A stretch of 64,000 nt of DNA from positions 146,549-210,548 of the forward strand of contig NZ_KI421502.1 of assembly GCF_000473145.1 (NCBI RefSeq). The letters are read 5' to 3'. Every line of letters starts with the position of its first letter. The stretch's first letter is position 1. The notes beneath the pieces were generated by a model. The model was not told where the DNA came from, searched no databases, and was given only the letters and a program-made list of their open reading frames with translations. This DNA comes from Leisingera daeponensis DSM 23529. Lineage in GTDB: Bacteria; Pseudomonadota; Alphaproteobacteria; Rhodobacterales; Rhodobacteraceae. A program made the position numbers and the translations under genes. Positions 9,081 through 18,192 of this stretch are shown here, piece by piece.

Positions 9081-10921
9081 CTGGCAATTTCCCCGCGTTT
9101 TTCAGTCTTCAGGACTGTCTCCGTGAATGAGTTGATGCTGGCATACCCGCGGAAGAACCGTTCCAGCACGGCCCCCAGCGCATAGATGTTGCTGCCCTCG
9201 AAAAAACTCTCGTCAAAGCCCAGGGTGATCTCCAGGCCGCGCACCGCAGTCGACAGCACCTCATCGCTCATCCGCCGCACGATGGGCCGGGCGCCAACGG
9301 ACAGGATGCCCTCCAGCTGCTTTTCCGTCACCCGGTCGCCCAAGGGCGCATACAGCCCGACCAGCTCGCGCAGCGCCTCCGCCGACTGGCCCTTGCCGGT
9401 TTCGGCAATCGACACGTAGTTGAGGCTAAGGTGCGAGATCAACCGCCAGGCGGTGTCCCCCTGCGCCAGCGTAGGATGCGGACGGGTGGGCGACACCGGC
9501 AGCGTCACCTTCTTGACCGGCCCGCCTTCGGGCAGGTGGAACACATCGTCATTGCCGGTGGCCAGCAGCATCGGCAGGTCGCGGTTGGTGCAGAGCGCGG
9601 TGACCGCCAGCTGCTCCAGCCCCGGCGAATAGGGCACCTGCGCCCGGTCCACCAGCGTCAGGAACACCTCCGATCCCAGGTAAGAACTGCGCACCCCGCG
9701 CAAACGCTCCTTCTCCGAGCGCTGCCGCATCCGCCGCTTGACGGTGTAATAGGCCGGGTGGCTTTCCCCCGCCGCGGTGAAGTCATTGGCGGAATAGAAC
9801 GGGCGGAAGATCACGTCGTCCTCGCCCTCGCCGCTGATCCCGACCACGCTTTGCAGCGCGTAGACCTCGAAATCGAGCCCTGCGGTGCGGTTGGGGATCA
9901 CGTGATGCTCGGTATCAATCGGCGCAATCCGCACCCGGTCGCAGCGTTTCTCGAACAGGTTCACCGCAGGCACCGCGTTCAGCTGGAACACTTCCGGCAG
10001 CACGATCGGGGCCACCCCGGACATGCCTTCGCGCAGCAGGATATAGAGATCCACCTCATTGCCGGCGGATTTCTCCAGACCCGCCCGCAGCCCCTGCAGC
10101 TCGACAAAGCGGAACCGCTCCGGCATCGCGAAATATTCCTGCAGCAGCCGGTAGCCGTCATAGACCCGGCGCGGCAGCGGCAGCAGCGCCTCTTCCGGGC
10201 TGAACCCCTTTTGCACCACCCTGGCGCCGCGCAGCGGCAGCTGCCAGTCCGCCCGCCGGTCGGTCGAGCGCGCCACGATCCCCTGCACCTGGGTGCACAG
10301 CAGCTCCAGCAGCGGCCAGCTGTTGCCGGCGGTGCCGGACAGGTACAGCGACAGCTTGTCCATCTCCAGCTTGCTGATCGGGTCGCCGTCGATCCGCTTG
10401 ATCCGCAACCGGATGCCCGCCCGCGCGTCATACCCGGTGGCCACGCCCGCCGCGACCAGCTCACCGCGGCCGTCGATATACTGCGCCTCGGTGATCTGGA
10501 TCGGCCACATGGTCAGATCGGCGGCGGTGCGGAATTCGCAGGGCGTCTGCTCGCCCTCGGTCAGCCGCGACCTGAGGGTGGAGCCGCGCTTCAGCACATA
10601 GCCGCTTTTCACCGCCGAGTTCGCCGCATCCGGCTCAAACGCCGCGATCATCATCGACGGCGTCGGCGCCAGGTAATGCGGATAGATGATCTCCAGCAGG
10701 TTCGAGGTGAAGTTCGGATACTGCAGCTCCAGCTCCAGCTGCACCCTCGCGGTCAGGAAGGCGGCCCCTTCCAGCAGACGCTCCACATAGGGGTCGAGCA
10801 CCTCGACCCCTTCCATGCCCAGCCGGGCCGCGATCTTGGGATAGGCGGCAGCAAACTCCGCGCCCATGTCGCGCAGGTAATTCAGCTCATTCTCGTAATG
10901 GGTCAGCAGCCGTGTATCCAT
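9044..10921 (-). CDS. tssF: T6SS baseplate protein TssF
   Basis: This 625-residue protein is TssF (ImpG/VasA), the largest T6SS baseplate wedge subunit. It starts with MDTRLLTHYENELNYLRD, a typical TssF N-terminus, and contains the family stretches FAAAYPKIAARLGMEG, DPYVERLLEGAAFLTARV and LEIIYPHYLAP. I chose the ATG at 10921; a longer in-frame start 87 bases upstream would add residues encoded within tssE and lacks the family N-terminus. The chosen ATG overlaps the tssE stop as TGATG, indicating translational coupling. The 3' end overlaps tssG. Confidence 0.96.
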   Translation of the reverse strand: MDTRLLTHYENELNYLRDMGAEFAAAYPKIAARLGMEGVEVLDPYVERLLEGAAFLTARVQLELELQYPNFTSNLLEIIYPHYLAPTPSMMIAAFEPDAANSAVKSGYVLKRGSTLRSRLTEGEQTPCEFRTAADLTMWPIQITEAQYIDGRGELVAAGVATGYDARAGIRLRIKRIDGDPISKLEMDKLSLYLSGTAGNSWPLLELLCTQVQGIVARSTDRRADWQLPLRGARVVQKGFSPEEALLPLPRRVYDGYRLLQEYFAMPERFRFVELQGLRAGLEKSAGNEVDLYILLREGMSGVAPIVLPEVFQLNAVPAVNLFEKRCDRVRIAPIDTEHHVIPNRTAGLDFEVYALQSVVGISGEGEDDVIFRPFYSANDFTAAGESHPAYYTVKRRMRQRSEKERLRGVRSSYLGSEVFLTLVDRAQVPYSPGLEQLAVTALCTNRDLPMLLATGNDDVFHLPEGGPVKKVTLPVSPTRPHPTLAQGDTAWRLISHLSLNYVSIAETGKGQSAEALRELVGLYAPLGDRVTEKQLEGILSVGARPIVRRMSDEVLSTAVRGLEITLGFDESFFEGSNIYALGAVLERFFRGYASINSFTETVLKTEKRGEIARWRPEKGLGRMI

Positions 10922-11418
10922 CACATGGCCCTTTCCATTTCCACTTCGCCGGTGGTCAGATCGACCTTGCTGCGCAGGTACAGCTCCAGCGGCATCGGCT
11001 GCGCCCACATGTCGGCACGGATCTCCAGGCCGACAGTCATCTCGGTGGCGTCGGTCCCCTCCTGCAGCCGCACATCGACGGAGCCGTCGATGATCCGCGG
11101 CTCATAGGTGGCGATCGCCTTTTTGATCGACCGCCGGATCGCTTCCGCCTTCTCAGCGGTCGAGGCTTCGCCCGCCACCTCCACCAGCCCGTAATTCAGC
11201 ACCGAGGCCGACACCGACGGGTATTTCTCCGCATCGAAATGGCTTTCGACATTCTGGGTGTTCAACAGCCACGACAGATCGCGCTGGATGATTTCCCTGA
11301 GCCGCACCAGATCAATCACCCGGCTCTCGCGGGTTTCCTTCTGATCGCCTGGCGCATTGTCGGTCAGCCGGTCCAGCAGCGAGGGCTGCAGGCGCTCGGC
11401 CAGTGTCTTGTCAGCCAT
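10921..11418 (-). CDS. tssE: T6SS baseplate protein TssE (gp25-like)
   Basis: This 165-residue protein belongs to the gp25/lysozyme-like family that forms the TssE hub-wedge connector of the baseplate. The core is VLNYGLVEVAGEASTAEKAE followed by IRRSIKKAIATYEPRI, corresponding to the gp25 EPR-type motif in which Glu and Arg anchor the sheath. The start is set at MADKTLAERLQPSLLDRL, typical of TssE; the open frame extends 114 bases further upstream but only into tagJ. It overlaps tagJ by 8 bases and tssF by one. Confidence 0.95.
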   Translation of the reverse strand: MADKTLAERLQPSLLDRLTDNAPGDQKETRESRVIDLVRLREIIQRDLSWLLNTQNVESHFDAEKYPSVSASVLNYGLVEVAGEASTAEKAEAIRRSIKKAIATYEPRIIDGSVDVRLQEGTDATEMTVGLEIRADMWAQPMPLELYLRSKVDLTTGEVEMERAM

Positions 11419-12214
11419 TCTCTTCGCCGTGCCCATCCATCCGGAGTGTGCGCACGTCCATGATGGCAATGTCCTCATCGCCGATCGCCAGCAGCCGCTG
11501 GCCCAGACCGGTATAGGTTTCCCCGCCGGCATCCTGCCACACGGTGGCGCGCGCCAGCATCGACAGCCCGTCCGCCTTTTCGCTGCCGGGATAACGCGTC
11601 GGGATCATCGCCGCCACTTCGCCGCCGCCCGCCAGCGTCAGGGTGCCCGTGGTCCAGACCGCATCGCGCAGGTCGCTCGGCTCTTCTGCCTCGAACGAGA
11701 CGATCTTGGAAAACGGCAGCCAGTAGTATTTCCCGTTGATCACAGCCTCCAGCACCGGCCCCAGCCGCATGTCGGCGTCCGCGATCCACTCGAACCGCTT
11801 GCCGTTCACCTCGCCCGGGCTGGCCGGTGCCGCATCGAACGCCTTGGCGCGCAGCTCCGCGGCTTCCTTGGGATTGCCGGCTGCCAGCAGCTTCTGCGCC
11901 TCGATCAGATGCGCCAGCCATTCCTCCGGTTCGCCCAGGATCAGCGGCGATTTCTCCCCGGCAAAGACCTTCTCGCGGTAGACCTCGCAGATGATCGCCT
12001 CCCGGTAGGCCTGCGCCATCACCGTGGCGCCTTCATCCAGCCCCGCCGCCGCCTTCAACTGGGCAATCGCCCGCGTCCAGTCGCCCAGCACGCACAGCAG
12101 CTGGAACAGGAAAACCCGGAGCTTGGCGTTGCTCGCGTCCGCGCGGATCTTGGCTTGCAGCGCCTCCAGCGCCGCCCTGGGATCACCGGCCTTCAGATGC
12201 TCTTCGGGTGTCAT
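11411..12214 (-). CDS. tagJ: T6SS accessory protein TagJ/ImpE
   Basis: The 267-residue product matches ImpE/TagJ, an accessory protein that in some T6SS binds the N-terminal helix of TssB and helps ClpV reach the sheath. It has the characteristic N-terminal tetratricopeptide-like helices (MTPEEHLKAGDPRAALEALQ, then RVFLFQLLCVLGDWTRAIAQL) and a C-terminal beta-rich ImpE core with FEWIADADMRLGPVLEAVINGKYYWLPF, split here by description only. It lies between hcp and tssE. Its presence places this cluster among T6SS types that use TagJ. Confidence 0.92.
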   Translation of the reverse strand: MTPEEHLKAGDPRAALEALQAKIRADASNAKLRVFLFQLLCVLGDWTRAIAQLKAAAGLDEGATVMAQAYREAIICEVYREKVFAGEKSPLILGEPEEWLAHLIEAQKLLAAGNPKEAAELRAKAFDAAPASPGEVNGKRFEWIADADMRLGPVLEAVINGKYYWLPFSKIVSFEAEEPSDLRDAVWTTGTLTLAGGGEVAAMIPTRYPGSEKADGLSMLARATVWQDAGGETYTGLGQRLLAIGDEDIAIMDVRTLRMDGHGEENG

Positions 12215-12305
12215 GGGGCTCTACTCCGCAACGGGGATGGATGCTGCAAATGCTTCAGAAAAAACGGACCCCGGGCGCCGATACGCCCGGGGCCAGCGAA
12301 AAGCG

Positions 12306-12806
12306 TTACTCGACCTTGCCGGTCTGCACGTTCCACTTGAAGGTGCCTTCAGTGGTGAGTTTACCGGTTTTCTGGTTGGTCGACTTGTACTCATGCTCGA
12401 TCGAGGCATAGGCCAGCGACCAGGTTTCTTCCGGAATGCCGTCTTCGCTGGCAGAGATGGAATAGCTGTCCACTACCACATCCTTGAATTTCCAGGTCGA
12501 ATAGACCAGCAGGCCCTGGCTGGCGCTGTCGCCCGAACGGCACCAGTGCATGACGATTTCCGGGCGCACGGTGCCGTTGGCCACCGAGAGGGCCAGACCG
12601 TTGGACGCCTTGCCCATCTGCGAGGTCAGCTCGACCTTGCCGAAGTTGGAATTCGCGTGCATCCGCTGGGTCGAGCCCAGATCGGTCATTTCCACGGCAC
12701 GTTCGACATTCCAGCTCGCGGACTGAACGACGATCCACTTCTTGTGCTGTTCCTCGGTGGCGTCGCCTTCGATGTCCGAGATTTGCACGAACATATTTGC
12801 AGCCAT
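12306..12806 (-). CDS. hcp: T6SS inner tube protein Hcp (TssD)
   Basis: This 166-residue protein is Hcp, which forms stacked hexameric rings inside the sheath and is secreted with effectors. It carries the family N-terminal strand FVQISDIEGDA, the central HWCRSGDSASQGLL region and the C-terminal EEWSLAYASIEHEY-like segment. Length is normal for Hcp and no extra C-terminal effector domain is present. It sits between tagJ (91 bases downstream) and tssC (68 bases upstream). The AT-richer 68-base gap before it could hold an RNA processing site or its own promoter, as Hcp is usually made in excess. Confidence 0.96.
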   Translation of the reverse strand: MAANMFVQISDIEGDATEEQHKKWIVVQSASWNVERAVEMTDLGSTQRMHANSNFGKVELTSQMGKASNGLALSVANGTVRPEIVMHWCRSGDSASQGLLVYSTWKFKDVVVDSYSISASEDGIPEETWSLAYASIEHEYKSTNQKTGKLTTEGTFKWNVQTGKVE

Positions 12807-12874
12807 TTTTCTATCCTTTCAAAAACTAAGAACTCTACTGCAGTATGATGGGTGTGAGGCTGGAGAGTGGGAAA

Positions 12875-14371
12875 TCAGCCTCCTTTTTCCGAGGGCAGTT
12901 TCGATACCAGCCGCAGCGAGACGGACAGCCCCTCAAGCTGGTAATGCGGGCGCAGGAAAAACTTCGAGGAGTAATACCCCGGGTTGCCCTCGACCTCTTC
13001 CACAACCACTTCGGCTGCGGCCAGAGGCTTGCGCGCCTTCTCGTTCTCCGAGGAGATGTCCGCGTTGAAATCAACATAGTTGTTGATCCAGTCCTGCAGC
13101 CAGGATTCCATGTCCTGACGGCTTTTGAACGAGCCGACCTTGTCCCGCACCATGCACTTCAGGTAGTGCGCGAACCGGCAGGTGGCGAACAGGTAGGGCA
13201 GCCGCGCGCCGAGGTTGGCGTTGGCGGTCGCGTCCGGGTCGTCGTATTCGGCCGGCTTGTGCAGCGACTGCGCCCCCATGAAGGTCGCAACGTCGGTGTT
13301 CTTGCGGTGGATCAGCGGCATCATGCCATTCTTCGCCAGCTCCGCCTCGCGCCGGTCGTCGATGGCAATCTCGGTCGGGCATTTCTGATCGACGCCGCCA
13401 TCGGTGGTCGGGAAGGTGTGGCTGGGCAGGTTCTCCAGCGTGCCGCCGCTTTCCACCCCGCGGATGCGCGAGCACCAGCCGTACATCTTGAACGACCGGG
13501 TGATGTTCACCGCCATGCCGTAGGCCGCGTTGACCCAGCCGTATTTGTCGCTGGTCGCGCCTGCGGTGTCTTCCTCAAAGGCAAACTCCTCCACCGGGTC
13601 GGTCTTGGAGCCATAGGGCAGACGCCCCAGGAACCGCGGCATCGCCAGACCCACGTATTTGGCATCCTCGCTGTCGCGCAGGCTGCGCCAGGCGGCATAT
13701 TCCGGGGTCTGGAAGATCTTGGTCAGATCGCGCGGGTTCGACAGTTCCGACCAGCTGTCCATCTGGAACAGCGTCGGCTTGGCGCCGGTGATCATCGGGG
13801 CATGGGCGGCCGCGGCGATCTTGGACAACTCGCCCAGCAGCTCAATGTCCGGCGGCGAATGGTCGAAGTGATAGTCCACCACCAAAGAGCCATAGGGCTC
13901 GCCGCCCAGCTGGCTGAATTCCTCGGTGTAGATCTTCTTGAAGATCGGCGACTGATCCCAGGCCGTCCCCTTGAACTTCTTCAGGGTCTTGGACATTTCC
14001 TTCTTGGTGATCGGCATCACCCGGATCTTCAGCTGCTCGTCCGTCTCGGTGTTGTTGACCAGGTAATGCAGCCCGCGCCAGGCGCTCTCCAGCTGCTGGA
14101 ATTCCTCGTTGTGCAGGATCAGGTTGACCTGCTCGGTCAGCTTCTTGTCGATCTCCGCCACGATGCTCTCGATCGAGCGCAGCGCGTCGTCGGAAATCAG
14201 CGCGGAGTTTGCCAGCGCCTGCTCGGCGAGGGTCTTGACCGCGCTCTCCACCGCAGTCTTGGCCTGATCCGACTTGGGGCGGAATTCCTTCTGCAGCAGG
14301 TTGGCAAATTCGGCAGAGCCAAAGGCGGCTTCACCGGCAGCGGCTTCCGCCTGGAGTTCTTTTTCAGCCAT
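12875..14371 (-). CDS. tssC: T6SS contractile sheath large subunit TssC
   Basis: At 498 residues this is a standard TssC (VipB), which with TssB builds the contractile sheath around the Hcp tube. Family features include LESAWRGLHYLVNNTETDEQLKIR, the VVDYHFDHSPPDIELLGELSKIAAAAHAP segment, the FLGRLPYG motif and the C-terminal ISSENEKARKPLAAAEV strand that interlocks with TssB. It starts 15 bases after tssB and the two are surely cotranscribed. Confidence 0.97.
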   Translation of the reverse strand: MAEKELQAEAAAGEAAFGSAEFANLLQKEFRPKSDQAKTAVESAVKTLAEQALANSALISDDALRSIESIVAEIDKKLTEQVNLILHNEEFQQLESAWRGLHYLVNNTETDEQLKIRVMPITKKEMSKTLKKFKGTAWDQSPIFKKIYTEEFSQLGGEPYGSLVVDYHFDHSPPDIELLGELSKIAAAAHAPMITGAKPTLFQMDSWSELSNPRDLTKIFQTPEYAAWRSLRDSEDAKYVGLAMPRFLGRLPYGSKTDPVEEFAFEEDTAGATSDKYGWVNAAYGMAVNITRSFKMYGWCSRIRGVESGGTLENLPSHTFPTTDGGVDQKCPTEIAIDDRREAELAKNGMMPLIHRKNTDVATFMGAQSLHKPAEYDDPDATANANLGARLPYLFATCRFAHYLKCMVRDKVGSFKSRQDMESWLQDWINNYVDFNADISSENEKARKPLAAAEVVVEEVEGNPGYYSSKFFLRPHYQLEGLSVSLRLVSKLPSEKGG

Positions 14372-14386
14372 CTTTGTCCTCCCCTT

Positions 14387-14902
14387 TTATTCTTCGCTGC
14401 CGGCATCGCCGCCGGGTTTCGGCTGCGCGGCCAGGGTTTTCAGCAGGCTCGGATCCTGAATGATCTTGGAGATCAGATCCTCGGCGCCGGTCTTGCCGTC
14501 CATGTAGGTCATCAGGTTGGACAGCTGGCTGCGCGCTTCCAGCAGCTCGCGCAGCGGCTCCACCTTTGCGGCGATGGCTGCGGGCTTGAAATCGTCCATG
14601 CTTTCGAACGTGATGTCGACCGCCAGGTTGCCCTCGCCGGTCAGCGTGTTGGGCACGGTGAAGGCGGCCCGCGGCGCCATGGATTTCATCCGGTCATCGA
14701 AGTTGTCCACGTCGATTTCCAGAAACTTGCGGTCTGCAACCGCGGGCTGCTCCACTTCGGACTTGCCCACCAGGTCGCTCATCACGCCCATCACAAACGG
14801 CAGCTGCACCTTCTTCTCGGCGCCATACAGCTCCACGTCATATTCGATCTGGACCCGTGGGGCCCGGTTGCGTGCAATGAATTTCTGTGAACTTCCGGCC
14901 AT
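14387..14902 (-). CDS. tssB: T6SS contractile sheath small subunit TssB
   Basis: This 171-residue protein is TssB (VipA). The N-terminal part SSQKFIARNRAPRVQIEYDV and the segment FVMGVMSDLVGKS are family hallmarks, and the C-terminal helix around DPSLLKTLAAQPKPGG is the region usually contacted by ClpV or TagJ. The same domain, differing at only about one residue in five or fewer, forms the N-terminus of the giant protein ending at 3095. It lies between tssA (70 bases upstream) and tssC. Confidence 0.97.
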   Translation of the reverse strand: MAGSSQKFIARNRAPRVQIEYDVELYGAEKKVQLPFVMGVMSDLVGKSEVEQPAVADRKFLEIDVDNFDDRMKSMAPRAAFTVPNTLTGEGNLAVDITFESMDDFKPAAIAAKVEPLRELLEARSQLSNLMTYMDGKTGAEDLISKIIQDPSLLKTLAAQPKPGGDAGSEE

Positions 14903-14972
14903 CTAGGTCTCCTTACTCGTCTTGCTGTCACGGGGGCCGCGGCGGGGGCCGCCGCAGAAACGCCCCTGTCCG

Positions 14973-16037
14973 TCAGTCATCGTCGTCTTCGATGCCGCCA
15001 ATGAGGTGGACATTCTCCACCCCCTGCGGCGCCATATCGTTCATGATGGTGAGGAAGTCGGCCCCCACCAGCCGCTTGGCCCGCTCCAGCAGGATCGGCA
15101 GCGGGCTGGAAGGTTCCGCCCGCCGGTAATAGCCGATGATGCGGTCCAGCGCGTTGGACACATCCGCGGGCGAGTTGATCACCCCCGGCGCCGCCGCCGG
15201 CCGCCCCGCTGCGGCCGCAGCCGGGGCGGCGGCCCCGTCCTCCGCGTCCGCATCCGCTTCGTCGCCGCCGGCAGCCTCATCCGCACCGACACCGGCATAA
15301 CTGCGGATGCGCTTGGCGATCTGCTGCAGCAGCTTGATCAGCGCGCTCAGGTCCGGCCCCTGCCCCGGCGTCTGCTCATCAAACACCGCCGAGATCGCCC
15401 GGACATTCTTCTCCGCCGTCTCGATGGCCGCCAGCCGCTCCGTGATGAGGTCCTCGTCGCTGTCCTGAAAGGCGGCGCCGATGGTGGCCGTGTCGGGAAT
15501 ATGCTCCATGCCCGCAGGCGCGGTCATGATGCCTTCGGCGATTTCGATGTCGCGCAGGGAAAACCGGCCGAAGCCGCGGCTTTCGGTCAGCGGCACCCGC
15601 CGCAGCGAGCGGTAGAGCGGCGACGCCCCCGCCATCCCGTCCGGCTGGCCGCACAGGTCCTGCACCGCATTGATCCGCATCGTCGGGTCGCCGTCGTCCT
15701 CGTCCAGCTCCGGGTGGCAGCTGTCCCAGAACTCCTCCAGGCAGCCGCGGATATAGGTGGTCACGTCGGCAAAGCCGCGCAGCCCCTCGGAATGCAGCAG
15801 CGCATCGCCCAGGAACACCGCCGCGCGCAGATCGTGGCTACGCTCCAGCACCTCCAGCGCTTTCTTCTGCACTTCGCGGTAATCCGGATCCGTCGCCGCA
15901 ATCGTCTCATTGCCCACAACGGATTCTTCCCCGGGCTGAGCCGCCAGCTCCATCTCAGTGAAGGCCGGGTCGTATTCGAGGTTGTCGCCGCTGGGCGAAC
16001 CGTCCCCTTTGGACTGCAGCAATACTGCCGGATCCAT
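14973..16037 (-). CDS. tssA: T6SS baseplate/cap protein TssA
   Basis: The 354-residue product has the ImpA-type N-terminal domain of TssA (GDNLEYDPAFTEME, then DLRAAVFLGDALLHSEGLRGFADV), a central Ala/Pro/Asp-rich linker (about 245-290) and a short C-terminal helical part (SNALDRIIGYYRRAEPSSPLPILLERAKRLV). TssA primes baseplate and sheath assembly. It is the first gene of the minus-strand T6SS operon, so the promoter should lie in the 186 bases before it. Confidence 0.93.
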   Translation of the reverse strand: MDPAVLLQSKGDGSPSGDNLEYDPAFTEMELAAQPGEESVVGNETIAATDPDYREVQKKALEVLERSHDLRAAVFLGDALLHSEGLRGFADVTTYIRGCLEEFWDSCHPELDEDDGDPTMRINAVQDLCGQPDGMAGASPLYRSLRRVPLTESRGFGRFSLRDIEIAEGIMTAPAGMEHIPDTATIGAAFQDSDEDLITERLAAIETAEKNVRAISAVFDEQTPGQGPDLSALIKLLQQIAKRIRSYAGVGADEAAGGDEADADAEDGAAAPAAAAAGRPAAAPGVINSPADVSNALDRIIGYYRRAEPSSPLPILLERAKRLVGADFLTIMNDMAPQGVENVHLIGGIEDDDD

Positions 16038-16223
16038 CTAATAGCCCCCCCGCTTTTTCTTCCGGTTTTGCGGCCTTTGTTAACGTAACGTCAAGCAGCC
16101 CCCCGCCCTTTTCAGAACTGGCGGTTAAGGATGCCCTAATCTCAAACAAAAACTTGACCCTAAGTCAGCCTTATCGGCATCCTGAAGTCAAATGTTTTCA
16201 CACCTTTTTGCGGCGGGTGAATA
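16038..16223. promoter_or_regulatory. Divergent promoter region of the T6SS locus
   Basis: This 186-base gap separates tssA (minus) from the unknown gene at 16224 (plus). It is clearly more AT-rich than its surroundings and should hold promoters for both transcripts. A TTGACC hexamer at 16154-16159 on the plus strand could be a -35 element but has no good -10 partner. The short direct repeat AACGTAACGT near 16083 might bind a regulator. No promoter is assigned precisely. Confidence 0.5.
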
Positions 16224-17069
16224 ATGAGTATTGAGCGCATTTCCGGCAAGGAAGTCAAAGCGATGGTCCGCGAGGGCGCCAGGAAAAGAATGAGCTTTGC
16301 CTTCTGTCTGGACCAAAGCAAAGACCCGCTTCTGATGATCCAGCCGGGCAAGAAACCGGAAACCCTGAAGAACCCGATGAAGAAGGAAGGCGGCGGGCCG
16401 CCAATGGCCTGGGGGACCTATGTGGTGCGCTCCGGCGCGATGGAGATGATCTGCGAAACAGCGCCGCAGCGCATGGTCACTGAGCTGAAGAAATTCCTCA
16501 AGCACGGCAAGCCCAAGGTCAACGTTCTGTTCTACGACGACGGCGGCAACCTGCTGGACAGCCTCAAGCCGGAAAAACCCGAGGGCCAGGTGACGGAGGA
16601 GAAGGCCGCGGACATCTCCGCCCCGGGCATCGACAAGAAGGCCGTCGCGCCGCTGAAGCGCCGGCTCAAGCGCATCCAGCCGCGCATCGGCCTCGCTCCC
16701 GGCCCGCTGGAGCTGAAGCTCAAGCGCGCCTTGGCGAAGGCCGTCAGCCTGATCAATCAGGGCCGCCTGCAGGAGGCCGAGACGATGATCGTGGTGATCG
16801 AACGCGCCACCGCCCGCATCGGCAAGGACCGCGAGGATGAGGCCAAGGCGATGAAACGCGGCCAGCGCGAAATGGACCAGCGCAGCCTGGGCGCGCAGGT
16901 CAAGCGCGCGCAATCGCTACAGGCCAGCGTCGCCCGCGCCCCTGGCAAGGTCCGCGACCGCCTGGGCCGCGCCCTGCATGCCGCCGCCCGCCACCTGAAA
17001 CGCCGCGACCTGGATTCGGCCCGCGACGCCATGGACAAGATCGAAAAGGCCCTGACAGCCCTGGCCTGA
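16224..17069 (+). CDS. Unknown basic protein with C-terminal coiled coil
   Basis: I do not recognise this 281-residue protein. Residues 1-115 look like a compact alpha/beta domain (AFCLDQSKDPLLMIQPGKKPE, with a later NVLFYDDGGNLLDSL strand-turn), and residues about 145-281 are basic, Arg/Lys/Ala-rich helices likely to form coiled coils. There is no signal peptide or membrane segment. It is the first gene of the plus-strand group divergent from tssA, sharing the promoter region, so a role with the T6SS or with the ExbBD-like module downstream is plausible but unproven. Confidence 0.75.
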   Translation: MSIERISGKEVKAMVREGARKRMSFAFCLDQSKDPLLMIQPGKKPETLKNPMKKEGGGPPMAWGTYVVRSGAMEMICETAPQRMVTELKKFLKHGKPKVNVLFYDDGGNLLDSLKPEKPEGQVTEEKAADISAPGIDKKAVAPLKRRLKRIQPRIGLAPGPLELKLKRALAKAVSLINQGRLQEAETMIVVIERATARIGKDREDEAKAMKRGQREMDQRSLGAQVKRAQSLQASVARAPGKVRDRLGRALHAAARHLKRRDLDSARDAMDKIEKALTALA

Positions 17070-17134
17070 CCCCAACGACAGCCCGGCCCGCAGTGGTTGC
17101 GGGCTGGGCATCCCACCGGACCCCGGAGACAGTG

Positions 17135-17554
17135 ATGCCCCTCACCCGCCTGCTGACTGCCCTCGCCCTGATCTGCCTGCCGCTCGCCGCCGCGGCGGAA
17201 ACCGGCCCGCTGCGGGTCGAGCTGAACAAGACAGAGGAGATCGAGGGCGGCGGCTGCCGCGCCTTTTTCCTGTTCCGCAACCAGACCGGCAAAAGCTTCG
17301 AAGGCTTCGAGATGTCGCTCGCCATCCTCGACGGCCAGGGGGTGATCGACCGGCTGCTGTCGATTGATGCCGCCCCCCTGCCGGTCCAGCGCACCACCCT
17401 GAAACTGTTCGAAATTCCGGAAATTGCCTGCGGCAATATCTCTGAAATCCTGCTGCATGACATCACCTCCTGCCAGCCCCAGAACGAGGACCAGATGGAT
17501 TGCTTTCCAATCCTCGAGCTCGGCTCCCGCGCCGCCGCGCCGCTGGTGAAATAG
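17135..17554 (+). CDS. Small secreted protein, unknown
   Basis: This 139-residue protein begins with a clear Sec signal peptide (MPLTRLLTALALICLPLAAAA, cleavage probably after AAAAE or just before) and has four Cys in the mature part (in GGGCRAFF, EIACGN and TSCQ...MDCF), suited to periplasmic disulfides. I chose the ATG at 17135 because it gives a proper signal peptide; the frame extends upstream by 14 codons. Three bases separate its stop from the ExbB-like gene, so it is in that operon and may act as a periplasmic partner of the channel proteins. Confidence 0.78.
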   Translation: MPLTRLLTALALICLPLAAAAETGPLRVELNKTEEIEGGGCRAFFLFRNQTGKSFEGFEMSLAILDGQGVIDRLLSIDAAPLPVQRTTLKLFEIPEIACGNISEILLHDITSCQPQNEDQMDCFPILELGSRAAAPLVK

Positions 17555-17557
17555 GCC

Positions 17558-18175
17558 ATGAGCGGCACCTGGGATATGCTTGGCACCGGCGGCCCGGTGA
17601 TTGCGCTTCTGGCGCTGATGTCGCTGCTGTCGGTCACCGTGATCGCGGTGAAGCTGATCCAGCTCTGGCCGGTGCGCTCCGGCGCGGCGGCCCGCGAACA
17701 GGCGCTGAACCTGTGGCGGGACGGCGACCGCGCACGCGCTCAGCAAAGCATCGAGACCGACCCGTCCCCGGCCGGCCGGGTGATGGGCTACGCCATGCAG
17801 GCGCTGCAGGACGGCCTGCGCGGCCCGCTGCTGCAGGATGAGCTGCAACGCCGCGGCAATGAGGAGGTGAGCCGGATGAACTCGCTGATCCGCCTCCTGG
17901 AGCTGATCGCCATGGTTGCCCCGCTGCTGGGGCTGCTCGGCACCGTTCTGGGCATGATCCAGTCCTTTCAGGAGCTGGAGCTGGCACAAGGCGCCGCCAA
18001 CGCGTCGGTGCTTGCCGGCGGCATCTGGCAGGCGCTGCTGACCACCGCCGCGGGCCTGCTGGTGGCGATCCCCGCCGCCGTCGCCGCCGGTCTGTTCGCC
18101 GCCCGCATCGACGCCGCCGCGCAAGCCATCGAAAGCGCCGCCGGCCGCCTGCTGCTGATCGACGGGTCGCGCTGA
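17558..18175 (+). CDS. MotA/TolQ/ExbB-family proton channel subunit
   Basis: The 205-residue protein has the three membrane helices of ExbB/TolQ: one near the N-terminus (about 12-32) and two after a cytoplasmic loop (IAMVAPLLGLLGTVLGMIQSF and the ALLTTAAGLLVAIPAAVAAGLF region). The GLLGTVLGMIxSF motif and the Thr-rich third helix are family signatures. With the two ExbD-like proteins downstream it should form a proton-driven motor in the inner membrane. It is followed 17 bases later by the first ExbD gene. Confidence 0.92.
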   Translation: MSGTWDMLGTGGPVIALLALMSLLSVTVIAVKLIQLWPVRSGAAAREQALNLWRDGDRARAQQSIETDPSPAGRVMGYAMQALQDGLRGPLLQDELQRRGNEEVSRMNSLIRLLELIAMVAPLLGLLGTVLGMIQSFQELELAQGAANASVLAGGIWQALLTTAAGLLVAIPAAVAAGLFAARIDAAAQAIESAAGRLLLIDGSR

Positions 18176-18192
18176 CACGGAGGGGATCTGCC

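Noticed and set aside
16110..16135. Possible sigma-54 promoter upstream of the T6SS genes (TGGCGG...TGC).
   Set aside because: The spacing between the GG and GC elements is 11 instead of 10 bases and the flanking consensus is weak; no sigma-54 activator gene is present in the window.
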